Source of the DNA: Christiangramia crocea
GTDB taxonomy: Bacteria; Bacteroidota; Bacteroidia; Flavobacteriales; Flavobacteriaceae
Length of the DNA stretch: 64,000 nt
Assembly (NCBI RefSeq): GCF_022410465.1
Contig: NZ_JAJSON010000025.1
Coordinates: 496,001 to 560,000, forward strand
Reading direction: 5' to 3'
Made by a program: the position numbers and the translations under genes. The notes beneath the pieces were generated by a model, which worked only from the letters and a program-made list of their open reading frames with translations, was not told the origin of the DNA and ran no database searches. Positions 8,324 to 16,372 of this stretch are shown here, piece by piece. The stretch's first letter is position 1, and each line of letters begins with the position of its first letter.

Positions 8324-9530
8324 GACCTATAAAATCGCCTTTGGCCTGTTCCTTTTCCTGGTGATCTCTCTGGCATGGCTGGAAAGTTCAGAGCCCGAAC
8401 CTATAAACTGGAACCCAAGTTATACGGCTGGGGACAAAATCCCGTTAGGAAGTTTCGTTTTCTATGAAAACCTGAAAGACCGGTTTCCTGATAGTATTCA
8501 AAAGATCAACATCCCTCCCTATGAATATCTGAATGGTAATGCCACAAACGGGACTTATTTTTTCCTTAATAATCAGGTACAATTCGATAAGGACGAACTT
8601 GAGGATCTTCTGGATTGGGTAGCTCAGGGCAACCGCCTTTTTATTTCTTCCTATGGTTTTGGTGAAAACCTGGAAGACACGCTGAATATCAGCCTTTCAT
8701 CTTTTATGAGCGCCGATGATTTCCAGTCCAGGCCGGCCCTCAATTTTGTAAATCCAAAGTTGAAATTTGAAAAGGATGTAGAATTCGACCAGGACCTTCC
8801 TGCTCTCTATTTTAATAAAATAGATACTTCTAAACATGTAATTCTTGGCACTTCTACTTTTGGTAAGAATAAGCCGCAGGAAAAGGTAAATTTCATCAAA
8901 TCAGATTTTGGGGATGGGGAGATCTATTTACATTCCACTCCCCAGGTCTTCAGCAATTATTTTTTATTAAAAGAGCTGAACTACAGCTATGCAGAAAATT
9001 TGCTAGCATATCTTACCGGAAATAATCTGCTCTGGGATGCCTACTACAAATCAGGTAAGAGCTTTTTCACTTCACCGCTCTATATCTTCATGAATAACCG
9101 GTCCCTTAAATGGTCCTATTATTTTGTGATCATCGCGGCAATACTGTTCATACTTTTTGAAGGAAAAAGAAAGCAACGGGCCATCCCTGTGGTAAGTCCG
9201 TTAAAGAACAAATCTTTTGAATACACGGAAACCCTATCGCAGTTATACCTGGAAAAAAAGAAGTTTCATGAACTCGGATTAAAAAAGATCGCCCTTTTTA
9301 TGGAATACATAAGGACGAATTTAAGGCTGGATACTTCAAACCTGGATGAAGAATTTTATAAAAGCCTTTCAGCAAAAACTGAAAATAGTATTGAAAATAC
9401 CCGAACGCTCTTCGAAAGAATCATTAATTTTCAGAATAATCATGAGAATGATAAAGATGAATTCTTTGAACTGAGCAAAAGCATAAACTCATTTAAAAAT
9501 AAGAATGGAAAATCCCGAAGTGAATCATAA
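8316..9530 (+). CDS. DUF4350 domain-containing membrane protein
   Basis: This 404-residue protein has an N-terminal membrane anchor (IAFGLFLFLVISLAWLE). A DUF4350 region of about residues 35-230 resembles glutamine amidotransferase-like folds (LLDWVAQGNRLFISSYGFGE). A second helix near 267-285 precedes a helical cytoplasmic tail. It overlaps the neighbours on both sides (8 bp upstream, 26 bp downstream), so it is an integral part of the operon. Function unknown; context suggests a cell-envelope complex controlled by the MoxR ATPase. Confidence 0.8.
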   Translation: MNRTYKIAFGLFLFLVISLAWLESSEPEPINWNPSYTAGDKIPLGSFVFYENLKDRFPDSIQKINIPPYEYLNGNATNGTYFFLNNQVQFDKDELEDLLDWVAQGNRLFISSYGFGENLEDTLNISLSSFMSADDFQSRPALNFVNPKLKFEKDVEFDQDLPALYFNKIDTSKHVILGTSTFGKNKPQEKVNFIKSDFGDGEIYLHSTPQVFSNYFLLKELNYSYAENLLAYLTGNNLLWDAYYKSGKSFFTSPLYIFMNNRSLKWSYYFVIIAAILFILFEGKRKQRAIPVVSPLKNKSFEYTETLSQLYLEKKKFHELGLKKIALFMEYIRTNLRLDTSNLDEEFYKSLSAKTENSIENTRTLFERIINFQNNHENDKDEFFELSKSINSFKNKNGKSRSES

Positions 9531-10509
9531 CGAAGAAGAACTGAGATTCGAGAACAGGATCCCGCTTGAGGGCCTGAAGCAATCTGTGGAAAGCCTGAAA
9601 GAACAGCTATCAAAAGTGATCGTGGGCCAGGAGAATTTTGTAGAATTGCTGATCGTAGGATTGCTCTCCAATGGGCATGTACTGATAGAAGGAGTCCCGG
9701 GAGTGGCAAAGACCATCACTGCCAAACTTTTCGCCCAATGCCTGAAAACCAACTTCAGCCGGATTCAGTTCACACCAGACCTTATGCCCAGCGATGTACT
9801 GGGAACCTCTGTCTTCAACATGAAAACTTCAGAATTCGAGTTCAAGAAAGGACCGGTATTTTCAAATATCATCCTGATCGATGAAATAAACCGGGCGCCG
9901 GCGAAAACTCAGTCTGCCCTATTCGAAGTGATGGAGGAAAGACAGGTTACCATAGACGGAAAAATGTATAAAATGGAGGCTCCTTTTATGGTCCTCGCCA
10001 CCCAGAACCCTATTGAACATGAAGGCACTTATGCATTACCAGAGGCTCAGTTGGACAGGTTTCTTTTCAAGATACAAGTGGACTATCCGAACTTTGAAGA
10101 CGAAATAAAAATTCTTCAAACTCATCACGAGAGAAAGGGTAAACTTCCTGAAACTGAAGTAGAACCTGTACTCAGCCCGGAAATGATAGCAGAGCTAAAG
10201 TCTCAGATCCATGAGGTCATTATTGAAGAGAAGCTGCTTGGTTATATCGCTGAACTGATCAATAAGACAAGAAACCACCCCCATCTGTATCTTGGGGCAA
10301 GCCCAAGGGCGTCGATTTCAGTAATGAACGCTGCAAAGGCCTTTGCTGCCATAAACGGACGTGATTTTGTGATCCCTGAAGATATTCAGAATTCCCTGAA
10401 ACCTGTACTTGGTCACCGTCTTATTTTGTCGCCAGACAGGGAGATGGAAGGTATGACTACGGCGGCCGTTATAGATATGATAACCCATTCTGTTGAAATC
10501 CCCAGGTAG
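9505..10509 (+). CDS. MoxR family AAA+ ATPase
   Basis: This 334-residue AAA+ ATPase has Walker A GVPGVAKT at residues 63-70, Walker B IILIDE at 122-127 and the MoxR-specific segment ATQNPIEHEGTYALPEAQLDRF. MoxR ATPases act as chaperones that remodel or insert cofactors into partner proteins, often von Willebrand A-like proteins such as the DUF58 product encoded next. Its TAG stop shares one base with the GTG start of DUF58 (TAGTG), so the two proteins are probably made in a fixed ratio. Confidence 0.93.
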   Translation: MENPEVNHNEEELRFENRIPLEGLKQSVESLKEQLSKVIVGQENFVELLIVGLLSNGHVLIEGVPGVAKTITAKLFAQCLKTNFSRIQFTPDLMPSDVLGTSVFNMKTSEFEFKKGPVFSNIILIDEINRAPAKTQSALFEVMEERQVTIDGKMYKMEAPFMVLATQNPIEHEGTYALPEAQLDRFLFKIQVDYPNFEDEIKILQTHHERKGKLPETEVEPVLSPEMIAELKSQIHEVIIEEKLLGYIAELINKTRNHPHLYLGASPRASISVMNAAKAFAAINGRDFVIPEDIQNSLKPVLGHRLILSPDREMEGMTTAAVIDMITHSVEIPR

Positions 10510-11840
10510 TGATTAAATTTCTCAAATCATTATATTTTGGAAGAAGGCTGTTCTATTCACTTTTTGGGATCGCCATACTCTTTTTTCTTTCTTTCTGGTT
10601 CGAGATACTCTACAGTATTACCTGGATACTGGCTTCCATTCTCCTGGTCCTGCTTTTTACTGATATAATCACACTTTATACCGGATCTAATATTGAAGCC
10701 GACAGAAAGCTTCCGGAAAAATTCTCAAACTCAGACGAGAACAGAGTTGAAATAAATATAAAGAACGCATATGGCTTCAAACTGAATGCTGAAGTGATCG
10801 ATGAAATACCGGTACAGTTCCAGAAACGGGATTTTTTAAGATCCCTGCATTTACCTCCTTACAAGAGCCTAAGTTTCGAATATTTTTTGAGACCTCTTAA
10901 AAGAGGTGAATATATCTTTGGAAATCTGAATATTTATATTTCCACTTTTCTCAAACTTGCCAGAAGAAGATACCTCTTCAAAAAAGATCAAATGGTCAAG
11001 GTATATCCTTCATTTGTTCAAATGAAAAAATTAGACTTCCTAGCTTTAGACCAGAAGATAAGCCTGCAGGGCATAAAGAAGATAAGGCGTATTGGACATA
11101 CCATGGAATTTGAGCAGATCAGGGAATATGTTCGTGGTGATGATGTTCGTACCATCAACTGGAAAGCTACCGCCAAGCACAGCGATCTTATGGTCAACCA
11201 GTTCCAGGATGAAAGGGCACAGCCGGTTTATTCAGTCATAGATTGCGGAAGGGTAATGAAAATGCCCTTTGCAGGCCTTAGCCTTTTAGATTATGCTATA
11301 AACAGTTCACTGGCGTTTTCTAATGTCGCACTTAAAAAGAAAGACAGGGTAGGAATGCTGGCATTCTCGAATAAAATAGACAGTCTTAAAAAGGCAACCG
11401 CGAAAATGAGTCAGCTTAACCAGATCATGGAGGCCCTTTATAACATAGACACCCGCTATTTGGACAGCGATTTCAGCCTGTTATATTCAAGGATAAATAA
11501 GAGTTTAAACCACCGTAGTCTGCTTATGCTTTACACCAATTTTGAGCATATGTCCGGCCTTAAAAGGCAACTGCCTTTTTTAAAGGCCATGGCAAAGAAA
11601 CATTTACTGGTAGTGATCTTTTTCGAAAACACAGAAATAAGCAAACTTACAGGCCAGTCTCCATCTAATGTAAGTGAAAGTGCTCATCAAACTGTGGCCG
11701 AGTTGTTTTCTCATAGCAAAACACTTATGGTGAAAGAACTTCAGCGGCACGGAATACAGACGGTGCTAACAGCTCCAAAGGACCTTAGCATAAATACAAT
11801 CAATAAATATCTTGAGATCAAGGCACGCGGACTTCTCTAA
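10509..11840 (+). CDS. DUF58 domain protein (VWA-like partner of MoxR)
   Basis: This 443-residue protein starts with GTG overlapping the moxR stop. Two hydrophobic segments occupy residues 12-52. The DUF58 signature lies near residues 195-240 (EFEQIREYVRGDDVRTINWK) and is followed by a VWA-like half (YSVIDCGRVM, then LLMLYTNFEHM). DUF58 proteins are the usual partner of MoxR ATPases. It is the last gene of the operon; about 100 bp of AT-rich DNA follows before the next promoter. Confidence 0.9.
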   Translation: MIKFLKSLYFGRRLFYSLFGIAILFFLSFWFEILYSITWILASILLVLLFTDIITLYTGSNIEADRKLPEKFSNSDENRVEINIKNAYGFKLNAEVIDEIPVQFQKRDFLRSLHLPPYKSLSFEYFLRPLKRGEYIFGNLNIYISTFLKLARRRYLFKKDQMVKVYPSFVQMKKLDFLALDQKISLQGIKKIRRIGHTMEFEQIREYVRGDDVRTINWKATAKHSDLMVNQFQDERAQPVYSVIDCGRVMKMPFAGLSLLDYAINSSLAFSNVALKKKDRVGMLAFSNKIDSLKKATAKMSQLNQIMEALYNIDTRYLDSDFSLLYSRINKSLNHRSLLMLYTNFEHMSGLKRQLPFLKAMAKKHLLVVIFFENTEISKLTGQSPSNVSESAHQTVAELFSHSKTLMVKELQRHGIQTVLTAPKDLSINTINKYLEIKARGLL

Positions 11841-11907
11841 AATTACAATTCGGTTTTAAATATCTACAGTTCAGTTAAAAGCTTTTTCAAAATCTGACTT
11901 TTGAAGA

Positions 11908-11915
11908 TATGTTTG
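11908..11915 (+). promoter_or_regulatory. Candidate Bacteroidetes -7 box (TATGTTTG) for the DUF2141 gene
   Basis: TATGTTTG matches the Bacteroidetes TAnnTTTG -7 element. A weak TTTC at 11885-11888 is the only candidate for the -33 element, at 19 bp spacing. The DUF2141 ATG lies 26 bp downstream. Confidence 0.4.
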
Positions 11916-11940
11916 TTTCATAATCAAAACAGTATAAATT

Positions 11941-12357
11941 ATGAAAACAATCGCACTTCTACTCGCAATGCTGGTTGGATCTTTTATGCACGGACAAAAA
12001 GAAAATACAGGAACAATAACTACCGTGGTCCCAAATGTGAACGGAACCGAAGGTGAGGTTCTCTTCGCACTTTACACTCAGGATGATTTTATGAAACGAG
12101 AGGCCGACTTCTCTGCCGTGAGTAAAATTGTTGATGAAAGCGCAACGTGTATCTTTGAAAATGTACCTGCAGGGACCTATGCCCTGGTGGTAATGCACGA
12201 TAAGAACAGTAACCAGCGTATGGATTTTGATAACAGTGGAATGCCTCAGGAAGATTACGGCACCAGTGGAAATACCATGAGTCCTGGACCACCGAACTGG
12301 ATGGAATCTAAATTCGAATTTGATGGTACCGACAAGAAGATAGAAATCAGGTTTTAA
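11941..12357 (+). CDS. DUF2141 domain-containing secreted protein
   Basis: This 138-residue protein has a signal peptide (KTIALLLAMLVGSFMHGQ). The DUF2141 domain that follows is recognised from GTYALVVMHDKNSNQRMDFD and from EDYGTSGN near the C-terminus. DUF2141 proteins are small secreted beta-rich proteins of unknown function, common in Bacteroidetes and Proteobacteria. It is a single gene with its own candidate promoter upstream. Confidence 0.85.
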   Translation: MKTIALLLAMLVGSFMHGQKENTGTITTVVPNVNGTEGEVLFALYTQDDFMKREADFSAVSKIVDESATCIFENVPAGTYALVVMHDKNSNQRMDFDNSGMPQEDYGTSGNTMSPGPPNWMESKFEFDGTDKKIEIRF

Positions 12358-12490
12358 TTATAATATTCAGTACACCATCAGTCCAGGAACGAACAGATCA
12401 TCAATGGAAAACTTAAACCTTTCTACCTCAGAAGGGTTTTTTCTTATAGATAAAACAAAGTTTACAGTTAATTTAAATAAGAAAAACTTA

Positions 12491-12498
12491 TACCTTTG
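12491..12498 (+). promoter_or_regulatory. Candidate -7 box (TACCTTTG) upstream of oxyR
   Basis: TACCTTTG matches TAnnTTTG and lies 22 bp before the oxyR ATG. No good TTTG -33 element is at the standard distance; the nearest TTTA is 26 bp away. An activator-dependent or autoregulated promoter is possible. Confidence 0.4.
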
Positions 12499-12519
12499 TA
12501 ATAAGATAAATCTGTTTAT

Positions 12520-13479
12520 ATGACAATTACCCAATTGCATTATGTACTGGCAGTTGCCGAGCATAAAAATTTCACAAAAGCCGCCCAGAAGGTTTTCGTA
12601 ACCCAGCCTACTTTAAGTATGCAGATCCAGAAACTGGAAGAAGAACTTGAAGTGACTATTTTTGACAGGACCAAAAAGCCTATTCAGCTTACCGAAGTAG
12701 GGCAAAAGATAGTTCAGCAGGCCAGGAATATTGTAAATGAAAGCGACAGGATACAGGATATTGTAGACCAGCAAAAAGGCTTTATAGGTGGAATTTTCAG
12801 ACTTGGGGTAATCCCCACGGTAATGCCCACATTACTGCCGATGTTCATCGGAAACTTTCTAAAGAAATATCCCAAGGTAAAACTGAAGATAGAGGAACTT
12901 CATACGGAAGCAATTCTGGAAAAGTTAAAGGAAGGCCATTTAGATGCCGCCATAGCAGCTACTCCACTTGAGGTGGAAGGAATCAAGGAAAATGTTCTTT
13001 ATTATGAACCATTTGTTGCATATATACCAGATGATACCGAACTATTAAAACAAGAAAAACTGGATGTTGATGAACTTGACATCAACAATATGCTTTTGCT
13101 GGAGGATGGTCACTGTTTCAAAGATGGTGTAATAAATTTATGTAAGGCTTCCAGGAATTATGAAGATGATCAGCTGCAATTGGAAAGCGGAAGTTTTGAA
13201 ACGCTGATAAAACTGGCCAATGAGGGGCTGGGGATGACCCTTCTACCCTATCTGCATACTCTAGACCTGAAGGAGTCTGAAAAAAAGAACCTGAGAATGT
13301 TCAAAGATCCGGTTCCGGCACGAGAAGTAAGCCTGATCTATAATCGCAGTGAATTAAAGATGCAGATTATAGAAGCCCTGCGCAATACGATTGCGGGCGT
13401 TATAAAAGGCGCAATCACCTTCCAGAATGTGAAGATAATCAGTCCGCTTAATAAAAAGAAAGAATACCAGGTTAATTAG
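12520..13479 (+). CDS. oxyR: Hydrogen peroxide-sensing LysR-type regulator OxyR
   Basis: This 319-residue LysR protein has an N-terminal winged helix-turn-helix (residues 1-60, KNFTKAAQKVFVTQPTLSMQIQKLE) and a periplasmic-binding-like effector domain. Two cysteines fall exactly at residues 199 and 208 (LEDGHCFKD and INLCKAS), the spacing and numbering of the redox pair in E. coli OxyR. The protein should therefore form a disulfide on peroxide exposure and activate antioxidant genes. No catalase or Dps gene is adjacent. A rho-independent terminator follows directly. Confidence 0.93.
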   Translation: MTITQLHYVLAVAEHKNFTKAAQKVFVTQPTLSMQIQKLEEELEVTIFDRTKKPIQLTEVGQKIVQQARNIVNESDRIQDIVDQQKGFIGGIFRLGVIPTVMPTLLPMFIGNFLKKYPKVKLKIEELHTEAILEKLKEGHLDAAIAATPLEVEGIKENVLYYEPFVAYIPDDTELLKQEKLDVDELDINNMLLLEDGHCFKDGVINLCKASRNYEDDQLQLESGSFETLIKLANEGLGMTLLPYLHTLDLKESEKKNLRMFKDPVPAREVSLIYNRSELKMQIIEALRNTIAGVIKGAITFQNVKIISPLNKKKEYQVN

Positions 13480-13480
13480 A

Positions 13481-13503
13481 AAAGCGGCCTTTTGAGCCGC
13501 TTT
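13481..13503. terminator. Terminator between oxyR and the convergent small gene
   Basis: The arms AAAGCGGC and GCCGCTTT form an 8-bp perfect stem around a 7-base loop, flanked by A-rich and T-rich sequence. It lies just after the oxyR stop and just beyond the stop of the minus-strand 65-residue gene, so it can serve both. Confidence 0.75.
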
Positions 13504-13507
13504 CTTG

Positions 13508-13705
13508 TTAGGTATTTAAATAAATTAAACATTGATTTAATTCGGGATTCTGCCTGGTTAAAGAGATAATCCAAAGTCTTAATTCCTCTATTTCATGAGG
13601 AAGTAAACGCTGAAGTGCCTTTTTAACCTCCTTGCAGAACAAGTTCGCATCAAAACTCACCTTGTCAAGTACAGTTTTGGTGTATTCAAACATCGCTCTC
13701 GCCAT
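13508..13705 (-). CDS. Small conserved-looking helical protein
   Basis: This 65-residue acidic/basic protein (start MARAMFEYTKTVLDKVSFD) is predicted mostly helical, without signal peptide or membrane segment. It ends 4 bp from a shared terminator and is followed upstream by about 130 bp of AT-rich DNA that could hold its promoter. I recognise it as the type of small unnamed protein found near oxyR and other loci in Flavobacteriaceae, but cannot assign a function. Confidence 0.6.
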   Translation of the reverse strand: MARAMFEYTKTVLDKVSFDANLFCKEVKKALQRLLPHEIEELRLWIISLTRQNPELNQCLIYLNT

Positions 13706-13839
13706 AATTTGAAATTGATTTAAGTTAAAGTTAGGTTGATAAATGCGTAGAAGTACTCTATAGGCAGATAAATTTTTTGGTTATCTAAATATAGTAAAAT
13801 CAAATGTGTTTTAACACTTATCTTAAAAATTTAACAATA

Positions 13840-14640
13840 TTAAAATCGGTTATCACCACTTAAAACATCACCAATTCCCCCTAAAATACTGCCTTCCCCT
13901 TTATCTTTTCCTCCCTGCTGAGGGGCAGCCTGATGAATTCTGCTGGCTAACCTGCTAAATGGTAAAGACTGAATATAAACAGTTCCCGGTCCTGTGAGAG
14001 TCGCAAAGAATAAACCTTCTCCTCCAAACAAAGTATTTCTTATCCCTCCTACAAATTCGATATCATAATCTACAGTTTGGGTAAATCCGATAATACAGCC
14101 TGTATCTACCTTTAATTTTTCTCCCGGTTGTAATTCCTTTTTAGCCATGGTACCTCCGGCATGAACAAAAGCCATCCCGTCTCCTTCAACTTTTTGCATG
14201 ATAAAACCTTCGCCACCAAAGAATCCTCGCCCTAATTTCTTACTGAATTCGATGCCTATTGACACTCCTTTTGCCGCACACAGAAAGGCATCCTTCTGAC
14301 ATATAAATTTTCCATTGAATCTTGTAAGGTCTATTGGGATCACTTTCCCGGGATATGGCGAAGCGAAACTAATTTTTTTCTTGCCCTGAACTTCGTTTGA
14401 AAAGATGGTCATAAAAAGACTCTCACCGGTAAGAAGGCGTTTTCCGGCCCCGAGGACCTTTCCTAAAAAACCTTCATTCTGTTTGGAGCCATCGCCAAAA
14501 ATTGTATCCATCCTAATACCGCTGTCCATCATCATAAAGTTACCTGCCTCAGCAATAACCGCTTCCTGGGGATCCAGCTCCAGTTCTACATACTGCATCT
14601 CCTCCCCAAAAATCTGATAGTCTATTTCGTGTGCATTCAT
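13840..14640 (-). CDS. TIGR00266/AIM24 family protein
   Basis: This 266-residue protein is of the TIGR00266 (DUF124, AIM24-like) family, recognised by DYQIFGEEMQYVELELDPQE, by the glycine-rich repeats (GRGFFGGEGFIMQKVEGDG and RNTLFGGEGLFFATLTGPG) and by the overall beta-rich fold. A longer frame extends 12 codons upstream, but those codons lie in a repeated palindromic stretch. I start at the ATG of MNAHEIDYQ. Function unknown; related mitochondrial AIM24 supports inner-membrane organisation. Confidence 0.85.
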   Translation of the reverse strand: MNAHEIDYQIFGEEMQYVELELDPQEAVIAEAGNFMMMDSGIRMDTIFGDGSKQNEGFLGKVLGAGKRLLTGESLFMTIFSNEVQGKKKISFASPYPGKVIPIDLTRFNGKFICQKDAFLCAAKGVSIGIEFSKKLGRGFFGGEGFIMQKVEGDGMAFVHAGGTMAKKELQPGEKLKVDTGCIIGFTQTVDYDIEFVGGIRNTLFGGEGLFFATLTGPGTVYIQSLPFSRLASRIHQAAPQQGGKDKGEGSILGGIGDVLSGDNRF

Positions 14641-14659
14641 TTTTATAAGCTTTAGGCTT

Positions 14660-14735
14660 AAAGCACTAAGCTTCAAGCATGTTTATTTTTTATTATTTTC
14701 ATATAATAAGCTTTAAGCAGATGGCTTAGTGCTTT
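14660..14735. repeat. Palindromic AGCTTTAAGC-type repeat spanning a gene end
   Basis: The 12-mers AAAGCACTAAGC and GCTTAGTGCTTT are perfect reverse complements around a 52-base AT-rich loop, with several extra AAGCTTTA/GGCTTAAAGC variants between and outside them. The right arm lies inside the last codons of the DUF4442 gene. Confidence 0.6.
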
Positions 14736-15183
14736 TTACTTTTACTGTCCATTCGAATTCAAAGACCGAAACCTCACTACCCTCTTCATCGGTTCCCACC
14801 GACTTCATCCAGAAGATTTGTCCTTCTCCTGTTTGTAAGGCCTTTTCTATATATGTAGCAGCTTTCTCCCCATCGTAACAGTTAAAACTGATTTTTCCGG
14901 TAGCTTTTTTTGCGAATACCGATTTATTCTGGGCTACCAGCATGGAAATTTTTACTCCGGATTGCTGGATCTTTTCCATAACAAGTGCCCCCGTACTTAA
15001 TTCAGCAGCCATTCCCTGCACCGCCCAGTACATAGATCTGAAGGGATTCTGATTTATCCATCGGTGCCGGACTCCTACTTCACATTGAGACTGGTCTATA
15101 TGTTTTACCCTTACCCCACATAACCAGGCACTTGGTATTTTCGTGATCAAAAAAGAATTGAGTTTTGTGGGAGAGAGCTTCAT
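14713..15183 (-). CDS. DUF4442 domain protein (hot-dog thioesterase-like)
   Basis: This 156-residue protein is of the DUF4442 family, related to hot-dog-fold acyl-CoA thioesterases (VGVRHRWINQNPFRSMYWAV, then AELSTGALVME). No catalytic residues can be assigned with certainty. The last codons (KSTKPSA and stop) are made from one arm of a palindromic repeat, so the C-terminus may be newly acquired. It probably lies in the same transcript as the downstream TIGR00266 gene, 72 bp away. Confidence 0.75.
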   Translation of the reverse strand: MKLSPTKLNSFLITKIPSAWLCGVRVKHIDQSQCEVGVRHRWINQNPFRSMYWAVQGMAAELSTGALVMEKIQQSGVKISMLVAQNKSVFAKKATGKISFNCYDGEKAATYIEKALQTGEGQIFWMKSVGTDEEGSEVSVFEFEWTVKVKSTKPSA

Positions 15184-15273
15184 TTTAAAGGGTTTTGGTT
15201 GATTTTTCTATAAAAATAGCAAATAAACATGACTCTATAATTCCTAAATTTTTGTTAAATTTTAGTACTGTGT

Positions 15274-15306
15274 TTTGCATAATACCTTCTTTTAGATATA
15301 TATTTG
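15274..15306 (+). promoter_or_regulatory. Bacteroidetes-type promoter for the DUF4870-PadR-PspC operon
   Basis: TTTG at 15274-15277 (-33 element) and TATATTTG at 15299-15306 (-7 element, TAnnTTTG) are separated by 21 bp, within the usual 17-23 bp range. The first open frame, a 36-residue micro-ORF, begins 44 bp downstream. Confidence 0.6.
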
Positions 15307-15350
15307 TATAAGAATCTAATAGGTTATGTAATCATCAAAACAAAATCATC

Positions 15351-15461
15351 ATGTATCAATCAACTAAATCACAAGGAATTGCATTAAATGCAAAAAGAAT
15401 TAAGATCTATCTGGCAGTAGCATTTATTTACATCTACTTTATAACCACGATATTCTTATAA
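15351..15461 (+). CDS. 36-residue single-helix micro-ORF
   Basis: The frame encodes 36 residues with a polar, basic first half (MYQSTKSQGIALNAKRIK) and a hydrophobic second half (IYLAVAFIYIYFITTIFL). This is the layout of a small membrane protein or of a leader peptide. It is the first frame after the predicted promoter and precedes the DUF4870 gene by 30 bp. Codon use looks ordinary. Only its placement and clean hydrophobic helix support it as a real gene. Confidence 0.5.
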   Translation: MYQSTKSQGIALNAKRIKIYLAVAFIYIYFITTIFL

Positions 15462-15491
15462 GAGAAGATTAGAAACTTTAAAGAATTTAAA

Positions 15492-16031
15492 ATGACCACA
15501 GAAACCATCAATCAAAACCAAACGCTGGCTACCGTACTTCATCTATCGGTATTTACACAGTTCTTTATCCCGTTGGGGAATTTCATCTTTCCCACCTTGT
15601 TATGGCTAAGCCGCAAACAGGATCCTTTTGTAGATCATCATGGAAGAAACGCTCTGAATTTTCAGATAAGCATCTTTCTCTACTCGGTCTTTTTGCTTGC
15701 GGCCGGAGCTGTAACCTTTATTTACTTTGGCATAAAGTTCAGCATTAAAGAACCATTGTTTTTGCATGAAGACTCTTTTATAATAGAAAGTTTTACGGAT
15801 GCCCTGCCCTTTTTCATCATCATAGGGGTATTTGGATTACTACTATTAGGTCTTTTCATTCTTGAGCTATTTGCGGTTATCAACGCAAGTATCAGGGCAA
15901 GCGAAGGCAAACTATATAATTATCCTCTAACCATCAATTTTATCGGTGCAAGTACGCCCGATGATAATAACCATCAAACAGATCAATCAAAAAATGAACA
16001 GTTTAATGACACCCAAAAACAAACAACATGA
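15492..16031 (+). CDS. DUF4870 family membrane protein
   Basis: This 179-residue protein has three or four hydrophobic helices and the DUF4870 pattern (HLSVFTQFFIPLGNFIFPTL and DPFVDHHGRNALNFQISIF). The tail is polar and Asn/Gln-rich. DUF4870 proteins are small envelope proteins of unknown function, often next to PadR regulators and PspC proteins. The gene overlaps the PadR start by 4 bp (ATGA). Confidence 0.85.
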   Translation: MTTETINQNQTLATVLHLSVFTQFFIPLGNFIFPTLLWLSRKQDPFVDHHGRNALNFQISIFLYSVFLLAAGAVTFIYFGIKFSIKEPLFLHEDSFIIESFTDALPFFIIIGVFGLLLLGLFILELFAVINASIRASEGKLYNYPLTINFIGASTPDDNNHQTDQSKNEQFNDTQKQTT

Positions 16032-16372
16032 AGATCGAAAATACAAAAGCACAGATGCGTAAGGGTGTACTCGAGTACTGCATACTCTCCGTTCTAAAGG
16101 ACGAAGATGCCTATGTTGCAGAAATTCTGGATACACTGAAGGACGCCAAGTTGCTGGTTGTTGAAGGGACCATTTACCCCCTTCTTACCAGGCTGAAAAA
16201 TGCCGGACTTCTCAACTACCGGTGGGAAGAATCCACCAGCGGGCCGCCAAGAAAATATTACGGCCTTACCGAAACCGGGAAAATTTTCCTCAGGGAACTT
16301 ACAGGTACCTGGGAGGAACTGCAATCTGCAGTTAACATCGTAACCACTCAAAAAAAGAAGAATCATGAATAA
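16028..16372 (+). CDS. PadR family transcriptional regulator
   Basis: This 114-residue winged-helix regulator has the PadR core: GVLEYCILSVLKDEDAYVAE, the recognition helix and wing near VEGTIYPLLTRLKNAGLL, and the following LTETGK. It is sandwiched between DUF4870 (4-bp overlap) and the PspC gene (8-bp overlap). The most economical reading is that it represses its own operon and responds to envelope stress. No ligand can be inferred. Confidence 0.9.
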   Translation: MKIENTKAQMRKGVLEYCILSVLKDEDAYVAEILDTLKDAKLLVVEGTIYPLLTRLKNAGLLNYRWEESTSGPPRKYYGLTETGKIFLRELTGTWEELQSAVNIVTTQKKKNHE

